64,000 nt of DNA from Rhodospirillales bacterium BBD 1991-14 (GTDB lineage: Bacteria > Pseudomonadota > Alphaproteobacteria > Kiloniellales > Kiloniellaceae): assembly GCA_001657395.1 (NCBI GenBank), contig LYSY01000007.1, positions 62,001-126,000 of the forward strand, given 5' to 3'. Each line of letters begins with the position of its first letter. Position 1 is the first letter of the stretch. Position numbers and translations under genes: made by a program. Shown in pieces: positions 1 through 8,190 of this stretch. The notes under the pieces are model-generated. The model made no database searches and had not been told where the DNA came from. It saw nothing but the letters and a program-made list of their open reading frames with translations.

Positions 1-896
1 TCCAGGCCTGGCTGCTGCGGCGGCGCGACTACCGCACCATCGGCGCGCCCTCCCAGCCGCTGTTCTACGAGCTCGGGTCCCGGCGCCGGCTGGTGGAGGC
101 GCTGTGCTGGCTGGTCATCGTCTTCATTCTGGTGCTGCCCCTGGCGGCCCTTCTGGCCGCCTCCCTGGTCAAGGCCTACGGCCTGTCGCTTTCGCCGGAG
201 ACCTTCACGCTGCGCCACTATGCCGATGCCGTCCTCAGTCACGACGCCACGGCGCGCGGCTTCGTCAACAGCTTCATGCTGGCGGGCGCGACGGCGGTGC
301 TGCTGATCGCGCTGGCGGTGCCGCTGGCCTACTTCATCGTCTGGCGCCGCACCGCCCTGCTGCGGGTGCTGAACGGCCTGGCGGAGCTGCCCTATGCCCT
401 GCCCGGCGCGGTGCTGGCCATCGCCGCCATCTTGGTGTTCCTGAAACCGATCCCGCTGCTCGGCGTGTCGCTCTACGGCACGCTGTGGATCATCTTCGCC
501 GCCTACCTTGCGCGCTTTCTCACACTCGGCCTGCGCCCGGTGATCAGCGGCTTCTACCAGCTCGACCGCACGCTGGAGGAGGCGGGACAGATGGCGGGGG
601 CCGGGTTCTTCCGGCGCCTGGCAACCATCGTGCTGCCGCTGACCGCGCCAGTTGCCGCCGCCGGCGGGCTGCTGGTCTTCCTCACCGCCTTCAACGAGAT
701 CCAGGTCTCCGCCCTGCTCACCTCCTCCGGCGCCGAGACCATCGGCGTCATCATCTTCTTCCTGGACGAGAGCGGCAGCTCGTCCATGGCCTCCGCCGTC
801 GCGGTGATGGTGGTCGCCGTGGTGCTGGGGCTGATGCTGCTGGCCGGCGGCCTCGCCAAGCGTCTGCCGCGTGGCGTGCTGCCCTGGGAAGCCTGA
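1..896 (+). CDS. Iron(III)-type ABC transporter permease, C-terminal part
   Basis: The reading frame is open from base 3, so the gene starts before the window; only the last ~298 codons are present. It is an inner-membrane binding-protein-dependent permease of the Fbp/Afu (iron III) type: several hydrophobic segments and an EAA-type cytoplasmic loop (EAGQMAGAGFFRR, about bases 576-615) that docks the ATPase. These permeases normally have two fused six-helix halves, and this is the second half. The stop TGA (894-896) is followed at once by a large palindromic element. The likely ATPase gene lies just downstream but on the opposite strand, so the two converge instead of forming an operon. The substrate (iron, or a polyamine/thiamine-like compound) cannot be decided from the sequence. 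Confidence 0.85.
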   Translation, partial: QAWLLRRRDYRTIGAPSQPLFYELGSRRRLVEALCWLVIVFILVLPLAALLAASLVKAYGLSLSPETFTLRHYADAVLSHDATARGFVNSFMLAGATAVLLIALAVPLAYFIVWRRTALLRVLNGLAELPYALPGAVLAIAAILVFLKPIPLLGVSLYGTLWIIFAAYLARFLTLGLRPVISGFYQLDRTLEEAGQMAGAGFFRRLATIVLPLTAPVAAAGGLLVFLTAFNEIQVSALLTSSGAETIGVIIFFLDESGSSSMASAVAVMVVAVVLGLMLLAGGLAKRLPRGVLPWEA

Positions 897-901
897 TTTT
901 T

Positions 902-1003
902 TCGACTTGCGTCGAAGCGGTTCCAGCCCGCTCCCCCTCCCGGCCACCCAACAGGATAATCGCATTGGGTGGCCGGGAGGGGGAGCGGGCCGGTGCCGAA
1001 AAC
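902..1003. repeat. Dispersed palindromic element, copy A
   Basis: A small hairpin (TTCGAC-TTGC-GTCGAA, 901-916) is followed by a perfect 25-bp inverted repeat: left arm 926-950, right arm 966-990, 15-nt loop. The arms are G/C tracts built on CCCGCTCCCCCTCCCGG. A closely similar ~100-bp copy lies at 57687-57787 in opposite orientation on the window. Both copies sit immediately behind the stop codon of a transporter membrane protein and have the same orientation relative to that gene. It lies here between two convergent stop codons, so it may act as a bidirectional terminator or RNA-stability element; that role is inference. Confidence 0.85.
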
Positions 1004-1011
1004 CAATCCAA

Positions 1012-2073
1012 TCAACCGGCCGGGATCACCCAGCCGTCCTGCACCGTCAGGCGCACAGGGTCGCCGCGCGACGGCGCGCCGTCGTCGGGCAGCGTAAGTT
1101 GCAGCCGCGCCGCCGGGTCGGCCTCCGGCGCCACCTCCACCGCCGTCACGCCGCCCTTGTAGGTGACCCTGAGCGCCCGGCCGCGGATGGCGCCCTCCGG
1201 CGAGAGGACCAGATCCTCCGGCCGCAGGCAGACCCTGGCCGGCCCCTGCCGCTGGTCCGGTGCGCAGCGCAGCACGAAGTCGCGCCCCAGCAGGGTGGCG
1301 GTGCAGCGTCCCTCGCGCAGCAGGGAGGAGACCTCGGCCGCCACGATGCTGCCCTGGCCGATGAAGTCCGCAACCATATCGTTCTGCGGCTTGCGGTAGA
1401 GATCGCGCGGCGCCGCAAGTTGGGCCAGGCGGCCGTCGTGCATCACGGCGATACGGTCGGCCAGGGTCATGGCCTCCGCCTGGTCGTGGGTGATGTAGAC
1501 CATCGTGGCGCCGGTCTTGGCGTGGAAGGCCGCGAACTCCTCCTCCATCGCCGCGCGGAGATGGACGTCGAGGTTCGCCAGGGGCTCGTCCAGCAGCACG
1601 ATGCGCGGCTCCATCACCAGGCAGCGCGCCAGCGCCACCCGCTGGCGCTGGCCGCCGGAAAGCTCCGCCGGGCGCCGGTCCTCCAGGCCTTTGAGGCCCA
1701 CGGTCTCCAGCGCCGCGGCGACACGCCGGTCGTAGTCGCTGCCGCGCACCTTCTGCACCCGCAGCGGGTAGCCGACGTTGCCGGCCACGCTCATATGCGG
1801 CCAGAGGGCGTAGGACTGAAACACGATACCGATGCGCCGGTCCTCGGTGGCCAGGTGATGGGCGTCGGAAGACGCCAGAAGGTCGCCCAGGTGGATGCTG
1901 CCCGCGTCCAGCCGCTCGAAGCCGGCGATCAGGCGCAGCAGGGTGGTCTTGCCGCAGCCGGAGGGGCCCAGCACCGCCAGGAATTCGCCGTCAGCCACAT
2001 CCAGGCTGACCGCGTCCACCGCGCGGGTGTCGCCGAAGCGCTTGGAGACTGAGGAGATCGTGAGAGCAACCAT
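1012..2073 (-). CDS. ABC transporter ATP-binding protein (Fbp/Pot family)
   Basis: A 353-aa ATPase energising import through a binding-protein-dependent permease. Walker [10 protein letters not shown] at residues 36-44, Q-loop, signature [13 protein letters not shown], Walker B IVLLDEP, then a C-terminal TOBE-type region of about 110 residues, as in FbpC, PotA and MalK-like subunits. The start at 2073 ([14 protein letters not shown]) fits the family N-terminus; an ATG 33 bases upstream would add 11 non-conserved residues. The only nearby permease converges on it from the opposite strand, so pairing with that permease is likely but the two are not co-transcribed. Substrate probably iron(III) or a polyamine. 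Confidence 0.85.
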   Translation of the reverse strand: MVALTISSVSKRFGDTRAVDAVSLDVADGEFLAVLGPSGCGKTTLLRLIAGFERLDAGSIHLGDLLASSDAHHLATEDRRIGIVFQSYALWPHMSVAGNVGYPLRVQKVRGSDYDRRVAAALETVGLKGLEDRRPAELSGGQRQRVALARCLVMEPRIVLLDEPLANLDVHLRAAMEEEFAAFHAKTGATMVYITHDQAEAMTLADRIAVMHDGRLAQLAAPRDLYRKPQNDMVADFIGQGSIVAAEVSSLLREGRCTATLLGRDFVLRCAPDQRQGPARVCLRPEDLVLSPEGAIRGRALRVTYKGGVTAVEVAPEADPAARLQLTLPDDGAPSRGDPVRLTVQDGWVIPAG

Positions 2074-2154
2074 GGTTCCCTGGGTGGCGGGTTTGTTACA
2101 ACGCAAAGACGGTCCCGGCTTAGCCTGCCGCCGCCGCTGCGGTCAAATGACGCT

Positions 2155-2409
2155 TCAGAGAAACAGGCAGAACAGCGCGTAGCAGCGGCCGAAAAGGCCG
2201 TTGAAAACGAAGTAAAGAACCGCATCGACCAGCAGGCCGAGGACGAGGACCGGCAGCCCGACGTAGAGCAGGAAGTAATAGAGCGCCCAGCCGGTAAAGC
2301 GGCGCTTGGGAATGCGGTGGCCGCGGATCTCGGGAACCGCCGGCCCGGGCGGCCCGGGCGACCCAGGCGACCCAGGCGACCCAGGCGACTCGGTGGAAGG
2401 CTCAGCCAT
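2155..2409 (-). CDS. Small membrane protein with collagen-like N-terminus
   Basis: An 84-aa protein. Residues about 8-25 are Gly-Ser-Pro/Gly-Pro-Pro repeats ([16 protein letters not shown]), encoded by a short tandem repeat of a 9-base GACCCAGGC unit at about 2355-2390. The C-terminal half is one long or two short hydrophobic segments ([21 protein letters not shown] and following), so it is probably anchored in the inner membrane with the repeat on one side. The gene is divergent from the FemAB-like gene at 2461 with a 51-base gap. No function is recognised. The tandem repeat makes length variation between strains likely. Confidence 0.6.
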   Translation of the reverse strand: MAEPSTESPGSPGSPGSPGPPGPAVPEIRGHRIPKRRFTGWALYYFLLYVGLPVLVLGLLVDAVLYFVFNGLFGRCYALFCLFL

Positions 2410-2460
2410 GGCCGCAGACTAAGCATTGTGGGGCGGTGAGAAAACCGGGAGACTGCGCCC

Positions 2461-3414
2461 ATGGTCGCCGTTCCGGACACCGCCGCGGAAGTCGCCTGGG
2501 AGCCCTGCACGCGCGAGCGCTGGGAGGCGCTGTTCCGCGCAGCCGGCAAGTCCGGCCTTGAGCAGGCCTGGGCCTACGGCGCGGCCGTCGAGCGCGAGCA
2601 CGGGCTGACGGTTGAGCGCGGCCTGGTCGCCGCGGGCGGCGAGCCCCTGGCCCTGGTCCAGAGCTTCTGCCGCAACCGGGCGCTCGTCCGCTTCGCCCGG
2701 GTGATGCGCGGGCCGGTCTGGCTGATCGACCCATTGGCGGACGCGCGCGCACCGCAGGTCTGCGCGGCGATCGCAGATCATCACCGTCGGCGCCGCTTCG
2801 GCGACTTCCTCCTCTGGCTGGCGGAGCTGCCACAGGACGCGCGCAGCGACACCATGCTGCGTGCCCAGGGCCTGCGCCCGGTGGTGACCGGTTACAGCTC
2901 CGTCTGGCTCGAGCTCGATCCGCCGCTGGGAACCCTGCGCGCGAAGCTCCACGGCAAGTGGCGCAACGCCCTGCAACAGGCTGAGAAGTCCGGGATCACG
3001 GTGGAGGCGGTCGACCACCCGCGCCGCCTCAACCAGATGCTGCTGCTCTACGACCGTTTCCGCCGCAAGAAGCGCTTCCTCGGCCCCAACGGCGACTTCA
3101 TCGCCGCCCTGGCAAGGGCGGACCGCGGGGCCGTGATCGCCCTCACCGCGCGCCGCGAGCGCGATCTTGTCGCCGGTGTCATCCTGGTGCGCCACGGCGC
3201 CAGCGCCACCTACCTCGCCTCCTGGACCAGCGATGCCGGGCGCGCCGGGCAGGCCCACAACCTGCTGCTGTGGCGCGGCATCGAAGCCTTGAAGGCCGGC
3301 GGCTGCCGCTGGCTCGACCTCGGCGGCGTGAACACCGAAAGCCAGCCCGGCATTGCCCGCTTCAAACTCGGCCTCGGCGGCGAAGTCTTTACGCTGACGG
3401 GAACCTATATGTGA
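2461..3414 (+). CDS. FemAB/FemX-like GNAT-fold acyltransferase
   Basis: A 317-aa protein of the FemAB-like (lipid II:glycine glycyltransferase) branch of the GNAT fold. Supporting stretches are GKWRNALQQAEKSGI in the middle and the C-terminal block WLDLGGVNTESQPGIARFK followed by a glycine-rich end, both typical of bacterial FemAB-like proteins. In Gram-positives such enzymes add amino acids to peptidoglycan precursors; in Proteobacteria the role is mostly unknown, and aminoacyl or acyl transfer to a cell-envelope or polysaccharide substrate is the usual guess. No signal peptide; expected cytosolic. The ATG at 2461 is the first in frame and begins the conserved region at about residue 10. Confidence 0.75.
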   Translation: MVAVPDTAAEVAWEPCTRERWEALFRAAGKSGLEQAWAYGAAVEREHGLTVERGLVAAGGEPLALVQSFCRNRALVRFARVMRGPVWLIDPLADARAPQVCAAIADHHRRRRFGDFLLWLAELPQDARSDTMLRAQGLRPVVTGYSSVWLELDPPLGTLRAKLHGKWRNALQQAEKSGITVEAVDHPRRLNQMLLLYDRFRRKKRFLGPNGDFIAALARADRGAVIALTARRERDLVAGVILVRHGASATYLASWTSDAGRAGQAHNLLLWRGIEALKAGGCRWLDLGGVNTESQPGIARFKLGLGGEVFTLTGTYM

Positions 3415-3433
3415 GCGGCCAGACCCAGGTGAA

Positions 3434-4333
3434 TCAGGCGAGCTGTCCGCCCGTCGCATCGAGGTCCATGCCGTTGAAAGCCGTGGCCGCGTCGGAGGCG
3501 AGGAACATGACCCCCTCGGCCATCTCGTGCGGGTCCATGATGCGCGGCGTCACAAAGGTCGGCGCGGCGGCTTCGTAGGTGAAGCCCTGGTAGTCGAAGC
3601 TCTCCCGCAGCATCGGCGTATCGACCGCAAGGGGCGAGATCGACACCACCCGGATGTTGTCCCTGGCCAGTTGGGCGCCGGCCTTGGTCAGGCCGGCCAC
3701 GGCGTGCTTGGACGCATTGTAGTGGGCGGTGTTGGGAAAGCCGCGGTGGGCCGCGACGGAGGCCATGTTGACGATCACGCCGCTGCCCTGCGCCTTCATC
3801 ACCGGGATCGCGTACTTCATGCCGTAGAAGACGCCGTAGGTATTGGTGCGCAGCATGTCGTCGAAGTTTTCGAGCGCGATGTCCTCGATCAGGCCCGGGG
3901 TCATGAAGATGCCGGCGTTGTTGAACAGCACGTCGAGCCGGCCGTAGGTGGAGACGGTTGCGGCGATGAAGGCCTCGACCTGCGCGGGGTCGCGCACGTC
4001 CGTCACCATCCAGGTCGCCGCGCCGCCCTTGGCGCGGATCTCGGCTTCGACCTGCCTGCCCAGGGCATCGCGGCGGGCGGTGATGACCACCTGCGCGCCG
4101 GCCATGGCGAAGGCATGGGCGGTCGCCGCGCCGATGCCGGAGTTGCCGCCGGTGATCGCCACCACCTTGCCGGCGAAAGCGCCCTGCGGATCGGCACGGT
4201 CGGGCGCCGCAACCGGGTTCAGCGCGTTGGCCTTTGCCGTGGAGGCCGCCGCCGCTGTGGCCGCGGTCGCGGCCAGGCCAAGTGCCCCACGGGTGAGGAA
4301 GAAGCGGCGGGTGGCGTCGGTTTCAGATGTCAT
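3434..4333 (-). CDS. Tat-exported short-chain dehydrogenase/reductase
   Basis: A 299-aa classical SDR. The N-terminus carries a twin-arginine signal (TRRFFLTRGALGL, residues 8-20) followed by an alanine-rich hydrophobic stretch, so the enzyme is probably exported folded with its NAD(P)H cofactor. Then come the nucleotide-binding motif TGGNSGIG (61-68), NNAG, and the active-site YNASK. Exported SDRs are uncommon but known. It lies downstream of the SnoaL-like gene (gap 94 bases) and the LysR gene, all on the minus strand, suggesting one LysR-controlled unit. The substrate is unknown. Confidence 0.8.
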   Translation of the reverse strand: MTSETDATRRFFLTRGALGLAATAATAAAASTAKANALNPVAAPDRADPQGAFAGKVVAITGGNSGIGAATAHAFAMAGAQVVITARRDALGRQVEAEIRAKGGAATWMVTDVRDPAQVEAFIAATVSTYGRLDVLFNNAGIFMTPGLIEDIALENFDDMLRTNTYGVFYGMKYAIPVMKAQGSGVIVNMASVAAHRGFPNTAHYNASKHAVAGLTKAGAQLARDNIRVVSISPLAVDTPMLRESFDYQGFTYEAAAPTFVTPRIMDPHEMAEGVMFLASDAATAFNGMDLDATGGQLA

Positions 4334-4427
4334 CGCGGGGGTCCTTTCAAACAGGGGTCAGAAGGGCCGAGCGTGGAACCGGTCCTGCTCAAGCCTTCGC
4401 TGTAATCGGTCCGGGCCTGTTGCGGGT

Positions 4428-5009
4428 TTAGCTGCCGGGCGTGTTGCGCACGAAGCTGCTGCCGCGCTCGGCGGTTGCGGTGAAGGTCATGGCGTTGATC
4501 TTCCAGGCGCCGTCAACCCGCGCGAAGCCGTGGACATAGGTGCCCCAGACCTCCCACAGCGGGTTGCCGCCGTTCTCCGGCAGGGCACCGCGTTCCATGC
4601 GGTTCCAGGCATAGCCGTGGCTGAGCATCAGGGCGGTGTCGGCGCCGGTGAAGGTGATGCGGTGGTTGCCGCGCAGATGGAAGCTTTCCTTCTCCGCCGT
4701 CAGGTTGGCGGACCAGCCGGCGATCAGGTCGTCGGCGGCAATGGTCGCCGGCTCCCCGCCCACCAGCGAGGTGAAGTCGACATCGATCTGATCCGTGAAG
4801 AGACTGCGGGCAAGCGCCCAGTCCTTCGCGTCGACGGCGGCGTCCAGGGTATCGGCAATCCGGATCATCTCGGCCCGGTCGACCAGGGTCTCGGCGGTGA
4901 CCGGACTGCCCTGAAGGGCCGGCCCTGGGGTCTGGGCCTGCGCGGTCTGAATAGGGCCGGCGAGCGGCAGCGCCACGGCAAGGGCGGCTGCGAGGGCAAG
5001 GGTCTTCAT
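4428..5009 (-). CDS. Secreted SnoaL/NTF2-like protein
   Basis: A 193-aa protein with a clear Sec signal peptide (MKTLALAAALAVALPLAG, cleavage expected after TAQAQ) and then a cone-shaped NTF2-like domain of the SnoaL_4 kind (DTLDAAVDAKDWALARSLF near its start). Such proteins are cyclases, isomerases, dehydratases or simple ligand binders; catalytic identity cannot be read here. It is periplasmic like its neighbour, the Tat-exported SDR, and the two may act on one substrate. A 7-bp inverted repeat (5062-5085) lies 53 bases upstream of the start and is a candidate LysR site. Confidence 0.7.
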   Translation of the reverse strand: MKTLALAAALAVALPLAGPIQTAQAQTPGPALQGSPVTAETLVDRAEMIRIADTLDAAVDAKDWALARSLFTDQIDVDFTSLVGGEPATIAADDLIAGWSANLTAEKESFHLRGNHRITFTGADTALMLSHGYAWNRMERGALPENGGNPLWEVWGTYVHGFARVDGAWKINAMTFTATAERGSSFVRNTPGS

Positions 5010-5061
5010 CGGCCATCTCCATCACGTTGTGTTCTGGTAGGCTGGAGATAGGCGGCTCAAC

Positions 5062-5085
5062 CCATAACCACAAATACCGTTATGG
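5062..5085. promoter_or_regulatory. Inverted repeat, candidate LysR operator
   Basis: CCATAAC (5062-5068), 10-base spacer, GTTATGG (5079-5085): a perfect 7-bp inverted repeat in the gap between the LysR stop and the SnoaL-like start. Size and symmetry fit a LysR-type box (ATAAC-N10-GTTAT). The link to the adjacent regulator is inference. Confidence 0.45.
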
Positions 5086-5109
5086 TCTGGGAGCGATGCT
5101 TCTCAGGCA

Positions 5110-5991
5110 TCATTCATCCAGGACGGTTTCGATCAGGAGCGCCGCCAGACTGCCCGGATTTGTCCTGTGGATGAAGACGAATTCCAGCGGCACAGACAGC
5201 CCCTTCACCTTGCGAAACTGAACGCCGCGCGGCGGGCGCTGCATGTTGGCCGAGTTGACCAGGGCGCAGCCGACCCCGGCCGAGACGAGGCTCAGAATCG
5301 TTGTCTCGTTGTTGGCGCGTTGAACGATTCGCGGTTCGAGGCCGAGCGCCGCCATTGCGGCGTTCTGGCGATCGAAGTAGGCGGGTGCGGCCTCGCGGGG
5401 AAAGGAGACCATCGGCAGCCCATCGATATCAGCCGGATTGAGTGGTCCGTCGCGATCGAAGGCCATGTCGGTGGAGGCCGCAAGGACCACGTCGTCCGTG
5501 GCCAGCGGATGGACCGCCAGCTTGCCGTCGACGAGGTTGTCCTGGCGGTAGACGAAGCCGGCATCGAGCAGGCCATCGCGCACCGCGTCGATTTGCGCGA
5601 TCGATCCAAGCGGCACCACGTCAAGCTGGATGTCGGGATAGGCCCGCGCAAAGCGGTTCAACGCGCGCGGCAGCGGCCCCGACCAGGATGCGTTTTCCAG
5701 CAGACCGATCTTCAGCGTTCCCGCGCGCCCGCGTGCAACGCGCTGCGCCTTTTCGACGGCCGCAGCGGTCCGTGCCAGCACGTCGCGCGCCTCGCCGGCA
5801 AAAACCTTTCCGGCATCCGTCAGAACAACGCCGCGCCCCTCACGGCGCAACAGATCGAAGCCGAGTTCGGCCTCAAGATCCTTGATCTGCCGCGAGACGG
5901 CAGGCTGCGCCACGTTCAGGCGGTCTGCGGCATGACGCAGACCGCCATGATCGGCGATGGCAACGAAGTACCGAAGATGCCTGAGCTCCAT
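5110..5991 (-). CDS. LysR-family transcriptional regulator
   Basis: A 293-aa LysR regulator: N-terminal winged HTH (MELRHLRYFVAIADHGG, LNVAQPAVSRQIKDLE) and a C-terminal periplasmic-binding-protein-like effector domain. It is on the same strand as, and upstream of, the SnoaL-like and SDR genes, its likely targets. The start is fixed by the family-typical MELRHLRYF. An 11-bp perfect inverted repeat (5993-6025) sits directly in front of the start codon and contains the only GGAGG, at an unusually short spacing of one base, which suggests autoregulation or poor translation. Effector unknown. Confidence 0.9.
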   Translation of the reverse strand: MELRHLRYFVAIADHGGLRHAADRLNVAQPAVSRQIKDLEAELGFDLLRREGRGVVLTDAGKVFAGEARDVLARTAAAVEKAQRVARGRAGTLKIGLLENASWSGPLPRALNRFARAYPDIQLDVVPLGSIAQIDAVRDGLLDAGFVYRQDNLVDGKLAVHPLATDDVVLAASTDMAFDRDGPLNPADIDGLPMVSFPREAAPAYFDRQNAAMAALGLEPRIVQRANNETTILSLVSAGVGCALVNSANMQRPPRGVQFRKVKGLSVPLEFVFIHRTNPGSLAALLIETVLDE

Positions 5992-5992
5992 G

Positions 5993-6025
5993 CCTCCAAT
6001 GATACTTCAGGAGCATCATTGGAGG
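5993..6025. promoter_or_regulatory. Inverted repeat overlapping the LysR ribosome-binding region
   Basis: CCTCCAATGAT (5993-6003), 11-base loop, ATCATTGGAGG (6015-6025): perfect 11-bp inverted repeat abutting the LysR start codon (5991, minus strand). As DNA it could be an autoregulatory operator; as RNA it would form a hairpin trapping the Shine-Dalgarno sequence. Confidence 0.5.
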
Positions 6026-6094
6026 AATAATTCAATAGTCAGGAGTATCGATACACAGCCGACCGGCAGCGCCCACTTCAGGTCGCTCGCCGCC

Positions 6095-6649
6095 TTACTG
6101 AGCGGCCTCGATCAGCCCGCAGGCGACCCGGGGCCCCGAACCGCCGATCGGCTGGGACATGTGGTCGTCCGGGTTCTCATGGATGACAAAGGTCGACCCA
6201 TCCTCGTCGAGCAGGTTGTGCGGGCCTTCGACAAGCGACACCAGGGTGTTGAAAGCCTCCATCTCGCCGATGCCGTCCGCCCCGACGAAGAGATTGGGGA
6301 GATCGCCGGCCTCCGGCCCATCGGGGTTCAGCAGCCCATGGCCGCCCTCGATAAGACCGATATGGCCCTTTGCCGTGGTGAAGCCCTCTTCGGGATCGCA
6401 GGCCCCGTGACTGTGCAGATGGAAGCCGTGAGCACCCGGTGTCAGCCCCGACACCCGGATATGGAGCAAGACGCCCGTCGGTCCCTGCCGCAGGGAGGCC
6501 GTGCCGATCTCCTCCCCCTGAAGATTGATGATGGTTGCCTGGGCCTGCACGGGCGCTGCATGGCCGTCGGCAAAGGCGGGGGCGGCCCCGGCGGCCAGCA
6601 TCAGAGCGGCGGCGGCGAGGGAGGGAACAGCAGCGGCGGAAACACGCAT
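6095..6649 (-). CDS. sodC: Cu/Zn superoxide dismutase-family protein, periplasmic
   Basis: About 184 aa with a Sec signal peptide (MRVSAAAVPSLAAAALMLAAG). Copper ligands are visible in HGFHLHSHGACDP and in the C-terminal VIHENPDDH; the disulfide cysteines are in HGAC and RVACG. Bridging and zinc-site histidines are in GHIGL and GGHGLLNP, and the zinc-site Asp in AGDLPNL, but the position just before it, normally His (HHAGDLP in well-studied SodC), is Glu (GPEAGDLP). It may thus bind zinc differently or less tightly. The start at 6649 has GGAG nine bases upstream; ATG at 6655 is an alternative with GGAG only three bases away. A periplasmic superoxide defence role is likely but altered metal binding is possible. 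Confidence 0.8.
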   Translation of the reverse strand: MRVSAAAVPSLAAAALMLAAGAAPAFADGHAAPVQAQATIINLQGEEIGTASLRQGPTGVLLHIRVSGLTPGAHGFHLHSHGACDPEEGFTTAKGHIGLIEGGHGLLNPDGPEAGDLPNLFVGADGIGEMEAFNTLVSLVEGPHNLLDEDGSTFVIHENPDDHMSQPIGGSGPRVACGLIEAAQ

Positions 6650-6880
6650 GGTCATCGACTCCGAAGGATTACAAAATCTAGAGATGTGGCCGGCGCGGGA
6701 CACCGACAATCCCCGGCAGGTGACATTTGGAGGCCGTTTGGCGACTTTCACGCGGCCTCTCTAATCGGATGAACGGTCTTCCTAATCAGACGAATGAGGC
6801 GCTTGTTGAATTGGCCCGACCACATCGGAAGGGGGTGTAAGCTACGGGGACAGGCGCTTCCTTCAGCGGGGACTCAACGC

Positions 6881-7354
6881 ATGCCCGAAACGGACTGCAT
6901 CATGTGCCGTGGGGCGGAAGCCGACGGCGAACTCGACCGCATCGAGGTCTGGCAGGATGCGCACTGGCGGCTGACCTTCAGCCTCTCGTCCGAGGTGATG
7001 GGCTTTTCCTACCTGGAGCCGAAACGCCACATCACCCACATCCACGCCCTGGACGGCGAAGAGGCCAGCACCTTCGGGCCGGCCCTGGCGCGCTGCACCG
7101 CTGCGCTGAAGGCAGCCACCGGTGCCGAGGTCGTCTATGTCTATATCTTCGGCGACGGCGTTCCGCACCTGCACCTTCACCTCGCCCCGCACCGCGCCGG
7201 CGACGCGCTGAACGATCAGATGATCAAGGGCGAGACCGTCGAGGAGAAGCTGCCGAACGGCATGACCCGCTTCTACAGCCCGGACTTTCCGGCGCTGCCG
7301 CGCAAAGACCTGCAGGAGACGGCCGAGCGGGTGAAAGGTCTTCTAAACCCCTGA
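6881..7354 (+). CDS. HIT-family nucleotide hydrolase/transferase
   Basis: About 157 aa. The histidine-triad motif HLHLHLAPHR (HxHxHxx) marks the HIT superfamily, which hydrolyses or transfers nucleotidyl groups through the middle His. An N-terminal CIMCRG pair of cysteines suggests a partial zinc site. The start at 6881 (MPETDCIMC) is preferred over the frame's earlier ATG at 6794, because the family begins with this cysteine-containing segment. The gene is divergent from sodC. Substrate not determined. Confidence 0.8.
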   Translation: MPETDCIMCRGAEADGELDRIEVWQDAHWRLTFSLSSEVMGFSYLEPKRHITHIHALDGEEASTFGPALARCTAALKAATGAEVVYVYIFGDGVPHLHLHLAPHRAGDALNDQMIKGETVEEKLPNGMTRFYSPDFPALPRKDLQETAERVKGLLNP

Positions 7355-7394
7355 GCGGGCCGCCGGTCCCTCAAGGGACCGCCCCCGATGTCGC

Positions 7395-8051
7395 TCAGGA
7401 GCAGCCGCGGTCCAGATCACTCTCCCGCGCGTCGTGGAAGCGCAGCAGGATGCGCCGCGGAAAGAAGCGCCTGAGGTTGCGACGGACATCGCGCTCCGCA
7501 CGCCGGGGATCGAAGCCGGCCTGGGGGTCGCGGCTGAAGGCGGCCGTCGTCGAGAAGTCGAGAAACTTGGCGTGCACCGTTGTGGTCGGGAAACGCCAGA
7601 TCATGTGGTAGTCCAGCGGCACCCCGCCGCTCTTGGCCTGCGCACAGACCTGGCTGGGTTCACCGTAGGCGGCCTCCAGGCTCTCCACCAGACGCTCGAA
7701 GGCGGCCGGCGTGGCGCCGACGCGGCGGCGCTCCAGCAACACCTGGCGCAGGCGGTCGCTGGCCTCGTCCATCTGCAGATAGGCGGTGAAGGCCAGGCCG
7801 CCGACAGCGACGTCCGGCACGCTGAGGTCCGCATAAGCGCCGCCGTAGAGCCAGCGCCCGGGCAACGGCTGCGCCGCCGTCCCCAGGGCCGCCTCCAACT
7901 CGCCGGCGGTCATGCCCCAGCGCGCCGCGCCCCAGCCCGTCAGATCTTCTGGGCTCTCGGCGGCAGCCAATCCGTTTGGCATCAGCGCAAGCACCAGCAC
8001 CAGCATCAAGAACTTCGGTCTCATGCCTCTCATGTGGTGTGGAACGGCCAT
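7395..8051 (-). CDS. Secreted protein of unknown function
   Basis: Up to 218 aa. The N-terminus has a basic then hydrophobic signal (MRPKFLMLVLVLALMPNGLAAAE); the true start may be 8051, 8033 or 8024, none having a strong Shine-Dalgarno. After the signal comes WGMTAGELEAALG, resembling small periplasmic proteins with a repeated WG(M/S)T-type element in which an alpha-beta unit follows. No catalytic motif is seen. Convergent with the HIT gene; not in an evident operon. Function unknown. Confidence 0.6.
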   Translation of the reverse strand: MAVPHHMRGMRPKFLMLVLVLALMPNGLAAAESPEDLTGWGAARWGMTAGELEAALGTAAQPLPGRWLYGGAYADLSVPDVAVGGLAFTAYLQMDEASDRLRQVLLERRRVGATPAAFERLVESLEAAYGEPSQVCAQAKSGGVPLDYHMIWRFPTTTVHAKFLDFSTTAAFSRDPQAGFDPRRAERDVRRNLRRFFPRRILLRFHDARESDLDRGCS

Positions 8052-8190
8052 CGACGCAAAAGGCGGTCGCGGAGGTCACAAAAAAGTGCGGCGGCCTCAC
8101 TGAAGAGACCGCCGCCAGTGGCAAGTTGCGGACCGCCCGGCAGATCGAGCGGATCTGAGCGGCCCAGGTGATCAGACGGGAAATGCGCGG

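Noticed and set aside
871-2052. Frame running through palindromic copy A into the ATPase region
   Set aside because: It is antisense to the ATPase and passes through the repeat; no conserved sequence.
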